Below, in pieces: positions 15,671 to 24,454 of a stretch of DNA of 64,000 nt (the stretch's first letter is position 1; every line of letters begins with the position of its first letter). The notes under the pieces are model-generated. The model was not told where the DNA came from and ran no database searches. It saw nothing but the letters and a program-made list of their open reading frames with translations. The position numbers and the translations under genes were made by a program. This DNA comes from AC-32 sp963716865 (GTDB lineage Bacteria > Actinomycetota > Thermoleophilia > Gaiellales > Gaiellaceae), in assembly GCA_963716865.1 (NCBI GenBank), contig CAVQUF010000003.1, positions 1-64,000 on the forward strand, written 5' to 3'.

Positions 15671-15884
15671 TGATACTGAAAAACACGGTTCGGTTCTAGC
15701 GCTATGCGTTCGGCGAGGGCCGTTTGCTTCATGCAGAACTGCTCCTTCTTGGCCTGACATCGAGCTTCTGGTTCCGGTCTGTCATCGAGACCGTCCGCCT
15801 GCGGCTCGAGCCGCAAGGGCGAAACGCAGCTAGGCGAGCCCGCCTGCGCCCCCGACCCGTCTCGCCGGACTACCATCGAGTGCC

Positions 15885-17153
15885 ATGAGTCCGATGCGGT
15901 CGACGGTGCAGGTTGTCGGGCGGCGGATGGACGCGGAGCACTACCGCCTCCGCGACTTCCTGACCCGCACCGCGCAGCCGTACGAGTGGCACGAGGCGGA
16001 CACACCCGAGGCCGATCAGCTCCTCCAGCGGCTCGGCCTGACCGATGCGGAACTGCCCGTCCTCGTTGACGGCGACTCTGTCTTCTCGCAGGCGACCGTG
16101 GAGACGGTCGCGACAGCCTGGGGCGGTTTCCAACCGGCCAGGCGCGCGCACTACGACTTCGTCGTCATCGGCGCCGGCCCCGCCGGTCTGGCGGCCGCCG
16201 TCTATGCCGCCTCGGACGGCCTTTCGACTCTCGTGTCCGACCGCGACGTGCCCGGCGGCCAGGCGTCGAACGCGACGATGATCGAGAACTTCTTCGGCTT
16301 CCCGGACGGAATCGGCGGCGCCGAGCTGGCGCGGCTGGCCGGTAGGCAGGCGGAACGCTTCGGCGCCGAGCTGATGCTTCTGCGCGGCGTCCAGGGGAGC
16401 CGGATGAACGGCCACGACGAGCCCGTCGCCTTGATTCTCGAGGACGGTTCCGAGGTGACCGCGTCGGTGGTGTTGGCAGCGCCGGGTATGGACTGGCGGC
16501 GGCTCGACCTCGACGGGATCGACGAGCTCATGGACAACGGCGTCTACTACGGAGCCGGTCGCAGCGAGGCGGCCCAGTGCGCGGGCCAGCGCGTGGTCGT
16601 GGTCGGGGCAGGCAACTCGGCGGGCCAGGCCGTCCTGAACTTCGCGAACCAGACAGCCCGCGTGACGATGCTCGTGCGCGGCGACCGGCTCAGCAAGAGC
16701 ATGTCGGCGTACCTGATCGAGCGGATCGAGCGCCATCCGCTCATCGACGTCCGGCTCGAGACGCAGCTGACCGAGCTTCACGCGGAAGGCGGCCGGCTCG
16801 CGGCGGTGACCTTCGCCAACGCCGCCGGCAAGACGGAGATGCAGCCGATGGACGCCGTCTTCCTCTGCCTCGGCGGTCGTCCGCATACCGACTGGTGCTC
16901 GCGAGAGCACGTTCTCACCGATGCTCGCGGATACATCCTGACCGGGCAGGATCTCGTGACCGACGGCAAGCTGCCGGACTGCTGGCCGCTCGATCGTGAT
17001 CCGTTGCCGCTCGAGACGAGTCGCGTCGGCCTGTTCGCGGCGGGCGACGTCCGCCACGGATCGACAAAGCGAGTGGCTGCCGCGGTCGGCGAGGGGTCGA
17101 TGGTCGCCGCTCACCTCTTCAGCCGCCTTGCCGAGCTCGGTGTCACCTACTGA
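15885..17153 (+). CDS. Thioredoxin-reductase-like FAD oxidoreductase with N-terminal thioredoxin-fold domain, no CxxC
   Basis: A 422-residue protein. Residues 8-80 form a thioredoxin/glutaredoxin-like module (ELPVLVDGD is the cis-Pro strand) without a CxxC. The FAD site is GAGPAG at 96-101 and the NADPH site VVVVGAGNSAG at about 243. Where thioredoxin reductases have CATC, this protein has GAGR, so it cannot shuttle a disulfide in the usual way. It ends with LFAAGDVRHGSTKRVAAAVGEG, the typical FAD-binding tail. It is probably an NADPH-dependent flavoprotein reductase. Its stop overlaps the egtB start by 14 bases, so it may support ergothioneine chemistry. Confidence 0.85.
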   Translation: MSPMRSTVQVVGRRMDAEHYRLRDFLTRTAQPYEWHEADTPEADQLLQRLGLTDAELPVLVDGDSVFSQATVETVATAWGGFQPARRAHYDFVVIGAGPAGLAAAVYAASDGLSTLVSDRDVPGGQASNATMIENFFGFPDGIGGAELARLAGRQAERFGAELMLLRGVQGSRMNGHDEPVALILEDGSEVTASVVLAAPGMDWRRLDLDGIDELMDNGVYYGAGRSEAAQCAGQRVVVVGAGNSAGQAVLNFANQTARVTMLVRGDRLSKSMSAYLIERIERHPLIDVRLETQLTELHAEGGRLAAVTFANAAGKTEMQPMDAVFLCLGGRPHTDWCSREHVLTDARGYILTGQDLVTDGKLPDCWPLDRDPLPLETSRVGLFAAGDVRHGSTKRVAAAVGEGSMVAAHLFSRLAELGVTY

Positions 17154-18165
17154 GCTCGCCGCCGTCCTCGGACATGCGCGAGAGCGGACCGAGGCCCTGC
17201 TCGAGCCACTTTCGGACGAGCAGCTAGCTCGCCAGGTCTCGCCGCTCCAGTCGCCGCTCGTCTGGGACCTCGCCCACATCGGCTACTTCGAGGAGCTGTG
17301 GTTGCTGCGCCGCGCTGGCGAGCGCGAGCCGCTCTCGCCCGAGTACGACCACCTGTACGACTCGTTCGCGCACGGGCGTGCCGAGCGCGGTGAGCTTCCG
17401 ATCCTGGAGCCCGAGGCCGCCCGCGCGTACCTGACCCACGTACGCGAGACTGTCCTGGCGCTGCTCCCCGAGCTCGACGACTTCCTCGTCGGGATGGTCG
17501 CCCAGCACGAGCTCCAGCACAGCGAGACGATGGCCCAGACGCTCGTGCTGGCCGGCCTCCCCGGTCCGCCGCCACACGGGCCTCCCGAGGTCGAGGCGAT
17601 CGGTGACGTGATCGTCGACGGCGGACCGTTCGACCTGGGCTCGGACGAGCCGTGGGCCTACGACAACGAGCGGCCGGAGCACGTGGTCGACCTCCCGCCG
17701 TTCCGGGTCGACCGCGCTCTCGTCACGAACGCCGAGTACGCGGAGTTCATGGAGGCGGAAGGCGCGCCTGCGCCGCTGCATTGGGATGGCAACGCGGACG
17801 CGGCGCCTCACGAGCCCGTCCAGCATGTCTCGTTCCACCAGGCGGAGGCGTACGCGCGCTGGGCCGGCAAGCGGCTGCTCACCGAAGCCGAGTGGGAGAA
17901 GGCCGTCAAGACCGTCGGCGCCCAGCTCGAGCACGTCGACGGAGCGGTCTGGCAATGGACGTCGTCCTGTTTCCAGGGGTATCCGGGGTTCCGCGCCTTT
18001 CCCTACGCCGAGTACTCGGAGGTGTTCTTCGGCGAGGACCACCGGGTCTTGCGCGGCGGCTCGTGGGTGACCGACCCGCTCGTTGCCCGGCCGACGTTCC
18101 GGAACTGGGACCTACCGCAGCGGCAGCAGATCTTCTCCGGAATCCGCTGCGCGTCCGATGTCTGA
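17140..18165 (+). CDS. egtB: Ergothioneine sulfoxide synthase EgtB
   Basis: The non-haem iron enzyme that joins hercynine with cysteine or gamma-glutamylcysteine using O2. Its 341 residues consist of an N-terminal DinB-like four-helix domain and a C-terminal formylglycine-enzyme (C-type lectin) domain. The three iron ligands are visible: His46 in DLAHIGYFEE, and His123 and His127 in QHELQHSE. The FGE part has GSDEPWAYDNERPEH, a GKRLLTEAEWE core and a final RGGSWVTD...FRNWD. The start GTG 17140 lies inside the flavoprotein gene and the end overlaps egtD by 8 bases. It is shorter than the mycobacterial enzyme. Which thiol donor it uses cannot be told. Confidence 0.93.
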   Translation: MSPTELAAVLGHARERTEALLEPLSDEQLARQVSPLQSPLVWDLAHIGYFEELWLLRRAGEREPLSPEYDHLYDSFAHGRAERGELPILEPEAARAYLTHVRETVLALLPELDDFLVGMVAQHELQHSETMAQTLVLAGLPGPPPHGPPEVEAIGDVIVDGGPFDLGSDEPWAYDNERPEHVVDLPPFRVDRALVTNAEYAEFMEAEGAPAPLHWDGNADAAPHEPVQHVSFHQAEAYARWAGKRLLTEAEWEKAVKTVGAQLEHVDGAVWQWTSSCFQGYPGFRAFPYAEYSEVFFGEDHRVLRGGSWVTDPLVARPTFRNWDLPQRQQIFSGIRCASDV

Positions 18166-19111
18166 GACGTCGACGTCCACTCGTCCTCACCTCTGGGCCG
18201 CGACGCGACGCAGCTTGCAGAGCGAGCCGAAGGAGCTGCCACCCGTCTGGCTGTACGACGAGCGCGGCTCGCAGCTCTACGAGCAGATCACGCTGCTCCC
18301 CGACTACTACCTTCCTCGGCGCGAGGCCGAGATCCTCGGCTCGCACGCGGCCGAGATCGCCCGGCGAACGGCGGCCAGGACGCTCGTGGAGCTTGGCTCC
18401 GGAAATATGAGGAACACACGGATCCTGCTCGACGCGCTCTCGGCCCACGGCACGCTCGAGCGCTTTGCGCCGGTCGACGTCAGCGAGGAGATGCTCCATG
18501 CGACCGCACAGGCGATCTCCGTGACCTATCCAGGCATCTCGGTCGACGAGACGGTCGGCGACTTCGAACGCGATCTGAGCGAGCTCCCGAAGGACGGGCC
18601 CCGTTTGATCGCGCTCCTCGGAAGCACCCTCGGGAACCTCCAGCCCGAGCAACGAACCGCGCTCCTGCTCGCGCTCGGGGAAGAGCTGGGCGAAGATGAC
18701 CTGCTCCTGCTCGGCCTCGACCTGGTGAAGGACGTGGCCCGGCTGAACGCGGCGTACCACGACACGGACGGGGTGACGGAGGCGTTCGTCCGGAACGCGC
18801 TCACCGCCGTGAACCGCGAGCTGGACGCGACGTTCGAGCAGCGGCGCTTCGCCTTCGAGCCGAGCTGGGACCCCGAAAACGAGTGGATGGACATCGGCTT
18901 CCGCGCGCTCGAGGCGCACACCGTCTTGGTGCGGGGTCTCGAGCTCGAGCTCGCGTTCGAGAGCGGAGAGCGCCTCCGGGCGGAGGTCAGCTCGAAGTTC
19001 CGACGGCAGAGCTTCGAGCTCGAGCTCGAAGGTGCCGGCCTTCGCATCGACTCCTGGTGGACGGATGCTGCGGGAGATTTCGCAGTCGTGGCCACGCGCC
19101 CGGAGAGCTAG
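18158..19111 (+). CDS. egtD: L-histidine N-alpha-methyltransferase EgtD
   Basis: A SAM-dependent enzyme that trimethylates histidine to hercynine, the first step to ergothioneine. The ATG at 18158 gives 317 residues, normal for EgtD. Family features are the N-terminal PVWLYDERGSQLYEQIT and LPDYYLPRREAEIL (substrate lid), the SAM loop LVELGSGNMRNTR (78-88), PVDVSEEML, and LLGSTLGNLQPEQ. ENEWMDIGFRA and a C-terminal LRIDSWWTDAAGDFAV follow. It is translationally coupled to egtB. No egtA, egtC or egtE is present nearby, so the pathway probably uses free cysteine or genes elsewhere. Confidence 0.95.
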   Translation: MSETSTSTRPHLWAATRRSLQSEPKELPPVWLYDERGSQLYEQITLLPDYYLPRREAEILGSHAAEIARRTAARTLVELGSGNMRNTRILLDALSAHGTLERFAPVDVSEEMLHATAQAISVTYPGISVDETVGDFERDLSELPKDGPRLIALLGSTLGNLQPEQRTALLLALGEELGEDDLLLLGLDLVKDVARLNAAYHDTDGVTEAFVRNALTAVNRELDATFEQRRFAFEPSWDPENEWMDIGFRALEAHTVLVRGLELELAFESGERLRAEVSSKFRRQSFELELEGAGLRIDSWWTDAAGDFAVVATRPES

Positions 19112-19133
19112 CTCACGCAACGAGAGGAGACGC

Positions 19134-19418
19134 ATGTCCGAGAACAGCATCTGCAGCCACCTCGACCAGATCGAGGTGACCCGGCTACCCGAGACGATCG
19201 CCGGGTGCGAGGAATGCCTGAAGATCGGCGACAGGTGGGTCCACCTGCGCATGTGCATGACCTGCGGGAAGATCGGATGCTGCGACTCCTCGCCGAACAA
19301 GCACGCAACCGCGCACGCGGGCGAGAGCGGCCATCCGATCATCCGCTCGGCCGAGCCTGGTGAGGACTGGAGCTGGTGCTACATCGACGAGGTCGCGTTC
19401 GCGGCCGCTCCGCGATGA
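19134..19418 (+). CDS. UBP-type zinc finger protein
   Basis: A 94-residue protein (ATG 19134, ribosome site GAGAGGAG) that is a single ZnF-UBP domain. It has CSHLDQI, GCEECLKIGDRWVHLRMCMTCG, then KIGCCDSSPNKHATAH and HPIIRSAEPGEDWSWCYID. The Cys and His pairs would bind two or three zinc ions. Bacterial stand-alone members have no known ubiquitin partner and their role is unresolved. It lies 22 bases after egtD and completes the flavoprotein-egtB-egtD-zinc finger cluster. Confidence 0.9.
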   Translation: MSENSICSHLDQIEVTRLPETIAGCEECLKIGDRWVHLRMCMTCGKIGCCDSSPNKHATAHAGESGHPIIRSAEPGEDWSWCYIDEVAFAAAPR

Positions 19419-19533
19419 GTGGTTTCGGTGTGGTGACACCCGTTGAGAGCCCCGAGACGCAGGAGTAACGTCGTTCCTGGTCCCTAACCAGGAGGAGACC
19501 CGCGGACCATCGCCCACCACAACGGAGGTCGTG

Positions 19534-20730
19534 ATGAGCAAGACAGTCGAGACCGCCCTCGACATCCGCCCCTTCCACGTCGACATTCCCGAAGACGAGC
19601 TAACCGATCTGCGGAGGCGCATCGCCGCAACGCGCTGGCCCGAGAAAGAGACCGTCGCCGACGAGTCGCAGGGGGTGCAGCTCGCGACGATGCAGGAGCT
19701 CGTGCGGTACTGGGGCGCCGAGTACGACTTCGGGAGAGTCGAGGCCAGGCTGAGTGAATTCCCGCATTTCCTGACCGAGATCGACGGCCTCGACATCCAC
19801 TTCATCCACGTCAGGTCGGATCACGAGGACGCGTTGCCGATGATCATCACGCACGGCTGGCCCGGCTCGGTGATCGAGATGCTGAACGTGATCGGGCCGC
19901 TCACCGACCCGACGGCACACGGCGGCGAGGCGGAGGACGCCTTCGACGTCGTGATTCCCTCGATTCCGGGCTACGGGTTCTCGGGCAAGCCGACCACGAC
20001 CGGCTGGGACCCCGTCCACATCGCGCGCGCCTGGATCGTCCTGATGAAGGGCCTCGGCTACACGCGATTCGTGGCGCAGGGCGGCGACTGGGGTGCGCAG
20101 ATCACGGATGTGATGGGAGCCGAGGCACCTCCGGAGCTGCTCGGCATCCACTCCAACATGCCCGGCACCGTTCCACCCGACGTGTCGAAGACGCTCGCGT
20201 CCAGCCAGGCGCCGTCAGGCCTCTCGGAGGACGAGCGCCGCGCCTGGGAGCAGCTGAACTTCCTCTTCACGAAGGGCATCGGCTACGCGACCGAGATGAA
20301 CCTACGCCCGCAGACCTTGTACGGGCTCGCCGATTCGCCCGCGGCCCTGGCTGCCTGGATGCTCGACCACGACGCGCAGAGCTACGAAGACATCGCCGCC
20401 GGCTTCGACGGGCACCCCCTGGGCAACCTCACGCGGGACGAGGTCCTCGACAACGTCACGTTCACCTGGGTGACCAACACCGGGGTTTCCTCGGGTCGTC
20501 TCTACTGGGAGAACACGCTGGGCTTCTTCGACGTCAAGGGCGCAACCGTCCCGGCTGCCGTGAGCGTCTTCCCCAGAGAGCTCTACCAGGCGCCGCGGAG
20601 CTGGGCAGAGCAGGCGTACCCGAACCTCATCTACTTCAACGAGGTCGACGAAGGCAACCACTTCGCCGCCTGGCAGGAGCCGGACCTCTTCACGACCGAG
20701 GTGCGAGCCGCATTCAAATCACTCCGCTAA
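19534..20730 (+). CDS. Epoxide hydrolase, EHN plus alpha/beta hydrolase (paralogue 1)
   Basis: A 398-residue protein. ATG 19534 is preferred over GTG 19531 because GGAGG ends 5 bases upstream of it. The N-terminal EHN domain (FHVDIPEDELTDLRRRIAATRWP) is followed by the alpha/beta hydrolase core: oxyanion motif HGWPGS, nucleophile Asp185 in GGDWGA and catalytic His376 in GNHFAAW. This is the microsomal-type epoxide hydrolase layout. It hydrolyses an epoxide to a diol; the substrate is unknown. The next gene is a paralogue of identical length, 10 bases away. Confidence 0.9.
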   Translation: MSKTVETALDIRPFHVDIPEDELTDLRRRIAATRWPEKETVADESQGVQLATMQELVRYWGAEYDFGRVEARLSEFPHFLTEIDGLDIHFIHVRSDHEDALPMIITHGWPGSVIEMLNVIGPLTDPTAHGGEAEDAFDVVIPSIPGYGFSGKPTTTGWDPVHIARAWIVLMKGLGYTRFVAQGGDWGAQITDVMGAEAPPELLGIHSNMPGTVPPDVSKTLASSQAPSGLSEDERRAWEQLNFLFTKGIGYATEMNLRPQTLYGLADSPAALAAWMLDHDAQSYEDIAAGFDGHPLGNLTRDEVLDNVTFTWVTNTGVSSGRLYWENTLGFFDVKGATVPAAVSVFPRELYQAPRSWAEQAYPNLIYFNEVDEGNHFAAWQEPDLFTTEVRAAFKSLR

Positions 20731-20740
20731 GGAGGTCGTC

Positions 20741-21937
20741 GTGAGCAGCACCGAGACCGCTACCGACATCCGCTCCTTTCACATCGACACCCCGGAGGAG
20801 GAGCTAGCCGAGCTGCACCGCCGCATCGCCGCGTCGCGCCTGCCCTCCGAGGAGCTGGTGACAGATAGGTCGCAGGGCGTGCAATTGGCCACGATTCAGG
20901 AACTGGCCCGCTACTGGGAGAACGACTACGACTGGCGCAAGGCTGAGGCGAAGCTCAACGAGCTCCCGCAGTTCACGACCGAGATCGACGGCGTGGACAT
21001 CCACTTCATCCACATCCGCTCGCAGCACGAGGACGCGTTGCCGCTGATCATGACGCACGGCTGGCCCGGCTCGGTGATCGAGCTGCTCGAGACCGTCGGA
21101 CCGCTCACCGACCCGACCTCGCATGGCGGCGAGGCCGAGGACGCGTTCGACCTCGTGCTGCCGTCCCTTCCCGGCTACGGCTTCTCCGGCGAGCCGACGG
21201 AGCTCGGCTGGAACGTCGGCCGCATCGCGCAAGCCTGGGCCGAGCTGATGCACCGCCTCGGCTACACCCGCTACGTCGCCCAGGGCGGCGACGTTGGCGC
21301 CGCGGTCACCGACGCGATGGCCCGTCAGGCACCTGAGGGGCTGCTTGGCATCCACACGAACCTGCTCGTGACGGTCCTGGCCGGCGGCCCCATGCCCTCG
21401 GAGTCCGAGGAGGAACGCGCCGCGCTCGAACAGACCAACACCTTCAGGGCGACCGGCTTTGGCTACTTCCTGGAGCAGTCAACGCGGCCGCAGACGATCG
21501 GCTACGCCCTGCTGGACTCACCCGTCGCCCTGGCGGCCTGGATGCTCGACCACGACACGGACGCGTACTACAAGATCTCCGGCGCCTTTGTCGACGGGCA
21601 GCCCTCGGGCAATCTCACCCGGGACCACATCCTCGACAACATCACGCTGTACTGGCTGACGGGCACCGGGGCCTCGGCGGCCCGGTCGTACTGGGAGAAC
21701 GGACAGGCTCAGGCCGCAGCTCTCGCGGCCGGCAAGACTCCTCCGCCGGTCTCGCTACCTGTCGGCTTCACCACGTTCCCCGACGAGATCTTCCGGGCCC
21801 CGCGCAGCTGGGTCGAGGCCGGGTACCCCACCCTCGCCTACTTCAACAAAGCCGACAAGGGCGGGCACTTCGCCGCGTGGGAAGAGCCGGAGCTCTTCAG
21901 CGAGGAGATCCGGGCGGCGTTCAGGTCACTGCGCTGA
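20741..21937 (+). CDS. Epoxide hydrolase, EHN plus alpha/beta hydrolase (paralogue 2)
   Basis: 398 residues from GTG 20741 behind AAGGAGG. It has the same architecture as the preceding gene, with motifs HGWPGS, nucleophile Asp184 (GGDVGA) and His376 (GGHFAAW). The two align along their whole length, with long shared stretches in EHN and around the active site, pointing to tandem duplication. The lid segment differs: this copy has a longer insertion before FPDEIFRAPRSW. The residue after the nucleophile is Val instead of Trp, so substrate preference has probably diverged. Confidence 0.9.
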   Translation: MSSTETATDIRSFHIDTPEEELAELHRRIAASRLPSEELVTDRSQGVQLATIQELARYWENDYDWRKAEAKLNELPQFTTEIDGVDIHFIHIRSQHEDALPLIMTHGWPGSVIELLETVGPLTDPTSHGGEAEDAFDLVLPSLPGYGFSGEPTELGWNVGRIAQAWAELMHRLGYTRYVAQGGDVGAAVTDAMARQAPEGLLGIHTNLLVTVLAGGPMPSESEEERAALEQTNTFRATGFGYFLEQSTRPQTIGYALLDSPVALAAWMLDHDTDAYYKISGAFVDGQPSGNLTRDHILDNITLYWLTGTGASAARSYWENGQAQAAALAAGKTPPPVSLPVGFTTFPDEIFRAPRSWVEAGYPTLAYFNKADKGGHFAAWEEPELFSEEIRAAFRSLR

Positions 21938-21961
21938 TCAACGAGAAAGGAGTTCGGCTTC

Positions 21962-22012
21962 ATGGTCGTGCAACTCCCTGGGATCAGTAGGACGGATCTC
22001 CAGCACACGTGA
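21962..22012 (+). CDS. Possible 16-residue peptide ORF
   Basis: ATG 21962 lies 8 bases after AAAGGAG, the best ribosome site in the spacer. It encodes MVVQLPGISRTDLQHT and ends at TGA 22010-22012. It could be a leader peptide for the thioredoxin-like gene 90 bases downstream, a remnant, or chance. GC-rich inverted repeats (CCGCGG and GCCGCCCG types) follow before 22103. Confidence 0.3.
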   Translation: MVVQLPGISRTDLQHT

Positions 22013-22102
22013 TCATGGTTCCCAGCCCGAAGCTGTCGCCGACGTGATCCTGACCGCGGCAGCCGCGGTTGACCGGCCGCCCGCCGCGACGGGCGGCTAG
22101 CC

Positions 22103-23095
22103 ATGGAGTCGACTCGACTCGTGGCCGACTTGCCCATCGAGGGTGAGCTCCCACCGCTCTCCGGCGCCACCGGCTGGCTGAACTCGCCGCCGCTCACGGC
22201 GGCGGACCTGCGCGGGAAGGTCGTCCTGATCGACTTCTGGACGTACACCTGCATCAACTGGCTCCGCACGCTCGGTTATGTCCGCGCGTGGGCCGAGAAG
22301 TACGTGGATCAGGGCCTTGTGGTGGTCGGCGTCCACACACCCGAGTTTCCGTTCGAGCGCGACGTCGACAACGTCCGTCGGGCCGCGAAGGACATGCGGG
22401 TCGAGTATCCGGTCGCGCTCGACAGCGACTATGCAATCTGGCGAGCCTTCAGCAACCGGTACTGGCCGGCCGTTTACATCGCCGACGCGCAAGGACGGAT
22501 CCGGCACCACCACTTCGGCGAGGGCGGATACGAGGAGTGCGAAAGGATCATCCAGCGGTTGCTGGGCGAGGCCGGAAGGAGGGCTGGCGACGACCTGGTC
22601 TCTGTCGTCGCCGACGGTTTCGAGGCTCAGGCCGATTGGGCGAACCTGGAATCACCCGAGACGTATCTCGGCTACGAGCAGGCGCAGAACTTCGCGTCTC
22701 CCGGTGGCCTCGCTCGGGGCGAGGCTCGCAGCTACGCCGCGCCGGACACGTTGAGGCTCAACCACTGGGCGCTCGCGGGCGATTGGACAGTCGAGAGAGG
22801 GGCGTGCGTGCGGAATGAAGACGAGGGTGGGATCTCGTTCCGCTTTCACGCCCGCGACGTCCACCTCGTCATGGGTCCGCCAGAACGAGGGACGTCGGTG
22901 CCGTTCCGGGTGCTCGTCGATGGAGACCCTCCCGGCGCCGCTCACGGTCTCGACGTCGACGAGCACGGCCACGGAACCGTGGCCCAGCAGCGGCTCTATC
23001 AGCTGATTCGCCAGCCAGGGCCCATCGCCGACCACACCTTCGAGATCACCTTCCTCGCTCCCGGCCTCGAAGCCTTCGTGTTCACCTTCGGCTAG
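22103..23095 (+). CDS. Thioredoxin-like (TlpA/DipZ-C type) protein with monothiol CINW site
   Basis: 330 residues with no signal peptide, so cytosolic. Residues 20-150 are a redoxin domain: LRGKVVLIDFWTYTCINWLRTL, GVHTPEFPFERD, then DSDYAIWRAFSNRYWPAVYIAD (cis-Pro). The active-site motif is C50-I-N-W53 where DipZ-type proteins have CxxC, so only the first Cys remains. The C-terminal half, from about 185 (YLGYEQAQNFASPGG), is the beta-rich domain often fused to DipZ-like redoxins. It may act as a monothiol peroxidase or glutathione-like reductase. The same substitution may define a subfamily. Confidence 0.75.
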   Translation: MESTRLVADLPIEGELPPLSGATGWLNSPPLTAADLRGKVVLIDFWTYTCINWLRTLGYVRAWAEKYVDQGLVVVGVHTPEFPFERDVDNVRRAAKDMRVEYPVALDSDYAIWRAFSNRYWPAVYIADAQGRIRHHHFGEGGYEECERIIQRLLGEAGRRAGDDLVSVVADGFEAQADWANLESPETYLGYEQAQNFASPGGLARGEARSYAAPDTLRLNHWALAGDWTVERGACVRNEDEGGISFRFHARDVHLVMGPPERGTSVPFRVLVDGDPPGAAHGLDVDEHGHGTVAQQRLYQLIRQPGPIADHTFEITFLAPGLEAFVFTFG

Positions 23096-23377
23096 GCCTC
23101 TACCTACAGTCAACCAGCGCCGTCGACGCCCGTGCGAACATGCCTGCCGAGGTTGGCGCTGATTCCCAACTCACCGACGCAAGACCACGACCGGGGGACG
23201 AAGCCGCTCTGAGTTGTGCTTCCGCGTGTTCGAGCGCAGCGATCGCCTCTCAGGCCGAAGGGCGCAAACGCCGAGACCTAAGGGGCAACTCGACAACAAG
23301 CCGACCCGCTGGACGTCGGAGTAGTTATCAAGAACTCACACCGCATATTCGCCGCCGCCGCCGCCCTGACGCTCGCG

Positions 23378-24334
23378 TTGCTCGTGATCGCGTTCGTGCC
23401 GCAGCTGCTCGGCTCGGAGGTGCGGCGAGCACTCGGCGGGCTCTCGAGCGCCCAGCCGATCTGGCTCTGGCTTGCCGGGGCCTGCTTCCTCGGCTCGCTG
23501 GTGGGAACGGCCGGCGCCTGGCGCTCCTCGATCGGCCTGGTCGGGGGACGGATCGGCTGGCTCGACGCCGGTGCCCGCTACGGGATCGGCTCGCTGATCA
23601 ACTCGTTCGCACCGGCCCGGCTCGGCGATGTTGCGCGCCTGGCGCTCTTCTCGCGCGCGCTCGAGAGCGACGACCGGATCTGGCGCACGAGCGGCTCGCT
23701 GGCGGTGATCGGCGTCGCGCGCGGGCTCGTGCTCGCGCTGCTCGTCGTCGCCGGCTCGATCGCCGGTGCGCTCCCGCTCTGGCCGGTGCTCGTCCTGATC
23801 GCGCTGACCGGCGTGGCCGTGCTCGCGGCGATGACGACCCGCAACCGCAGCGCCCGCACCCATATCGGCCATGCCCTCGATGCCTTCCGCGCCCTCGGGC
23901 GGGAGCCCAGGCGCGGCGCCTGCATCCTCGCCTGGATCGCCTTTGCCACCATCGCCCGGCTCGGCGCCGCTGCCTCGATCGCCGCTGCGCTCGGGATCCC
24001 CTCGCCGCTTGTTGCCGCCGTGCTCGTCGTGCCGGTGCTCGAGCTGAGCGGGACGATGCCGCTCACGCCCGGAAACGTCGGCCTCACAAGCGGCGCGATC
24101 GCGATGGCGCTGCGTGCACACGGCGTCGGCCTGACCGCCGCGCTCACGACCGGGATCGCCTTCCACGCGGTCGAGACCGCGGCCGGGATCGTCTTCGGCC
24201 TGGCAAGCGCGCTCCTGCTGGCGCCGTTTCCCACTGCCGTTGCCCGCCGGCGAACGACGCTGGCAGCAGGCACGGCCGCCTGTGCCGTGCTCGTGGTCGC
24301 CTTCGGCGCGACCGTGCTTGTCCAGCTCATGTAG
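23378..24334 (+). CDS. UPF0104/LPG-synthase-like flippase membrane protein
   Basis: A polytopic protein of about 318 residues with 7-8 transmembrane segments. It has family features such as YGIGSLINSFAPARLGDVARLALFSRAL and PLTPGNVGLTSGA (compare GD..R and P..PGG.G in lysylphosphatidylglycerol synthase membrane domains). The first clean start is TTG 23378, which would cut the first helix. The frame is open back to 23282 with no ATG, GTG or TTG, so initiation may use a rare codon, for example at 23309 (CTG). The 280-base spacer upstream has inverted repeats. It is likely involved in lipid or glycolipid translocation. Confidence 0.7.
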   Translation: MLVIAFVPQLLGSEVRRALGGLSSAQPIWLWLAGACFLGSLVGTAGAWRSSIGLVGGRIGWLDAGARYGIGSLINSFAPARLGDVARLALFSRALESDDRIWRTSGSLAVIGVARGLVLALLVVAGSIAGALPLWPVLVLIALTGVAVLAAMTTRNRSARTHIGHALDAFRALGREPRRGACILAWIAFATIARLGAAASIAAALGIPSPLVAAVLVVPVLELSGTMPLTPGNVGLTSGAIAMALRAHGVGLTAALTTGIAFHAVETAAGIVFGLASALLLAPFPTAVARRRTTLAAGTAACAVLVVAFGATVLVQLM

Positions 24335-24454
24335 CCGCGTCCGCGTGTCGAGGAGGCGCTCGACCGGAAGATCCGTCGTGTGGCCTTTCCGCAACGCGCT
24401 CGGTGGAAACACGGATGGGGCTGCGGCTCCGGGCCGCCACGCTAGGAGAAGGCG

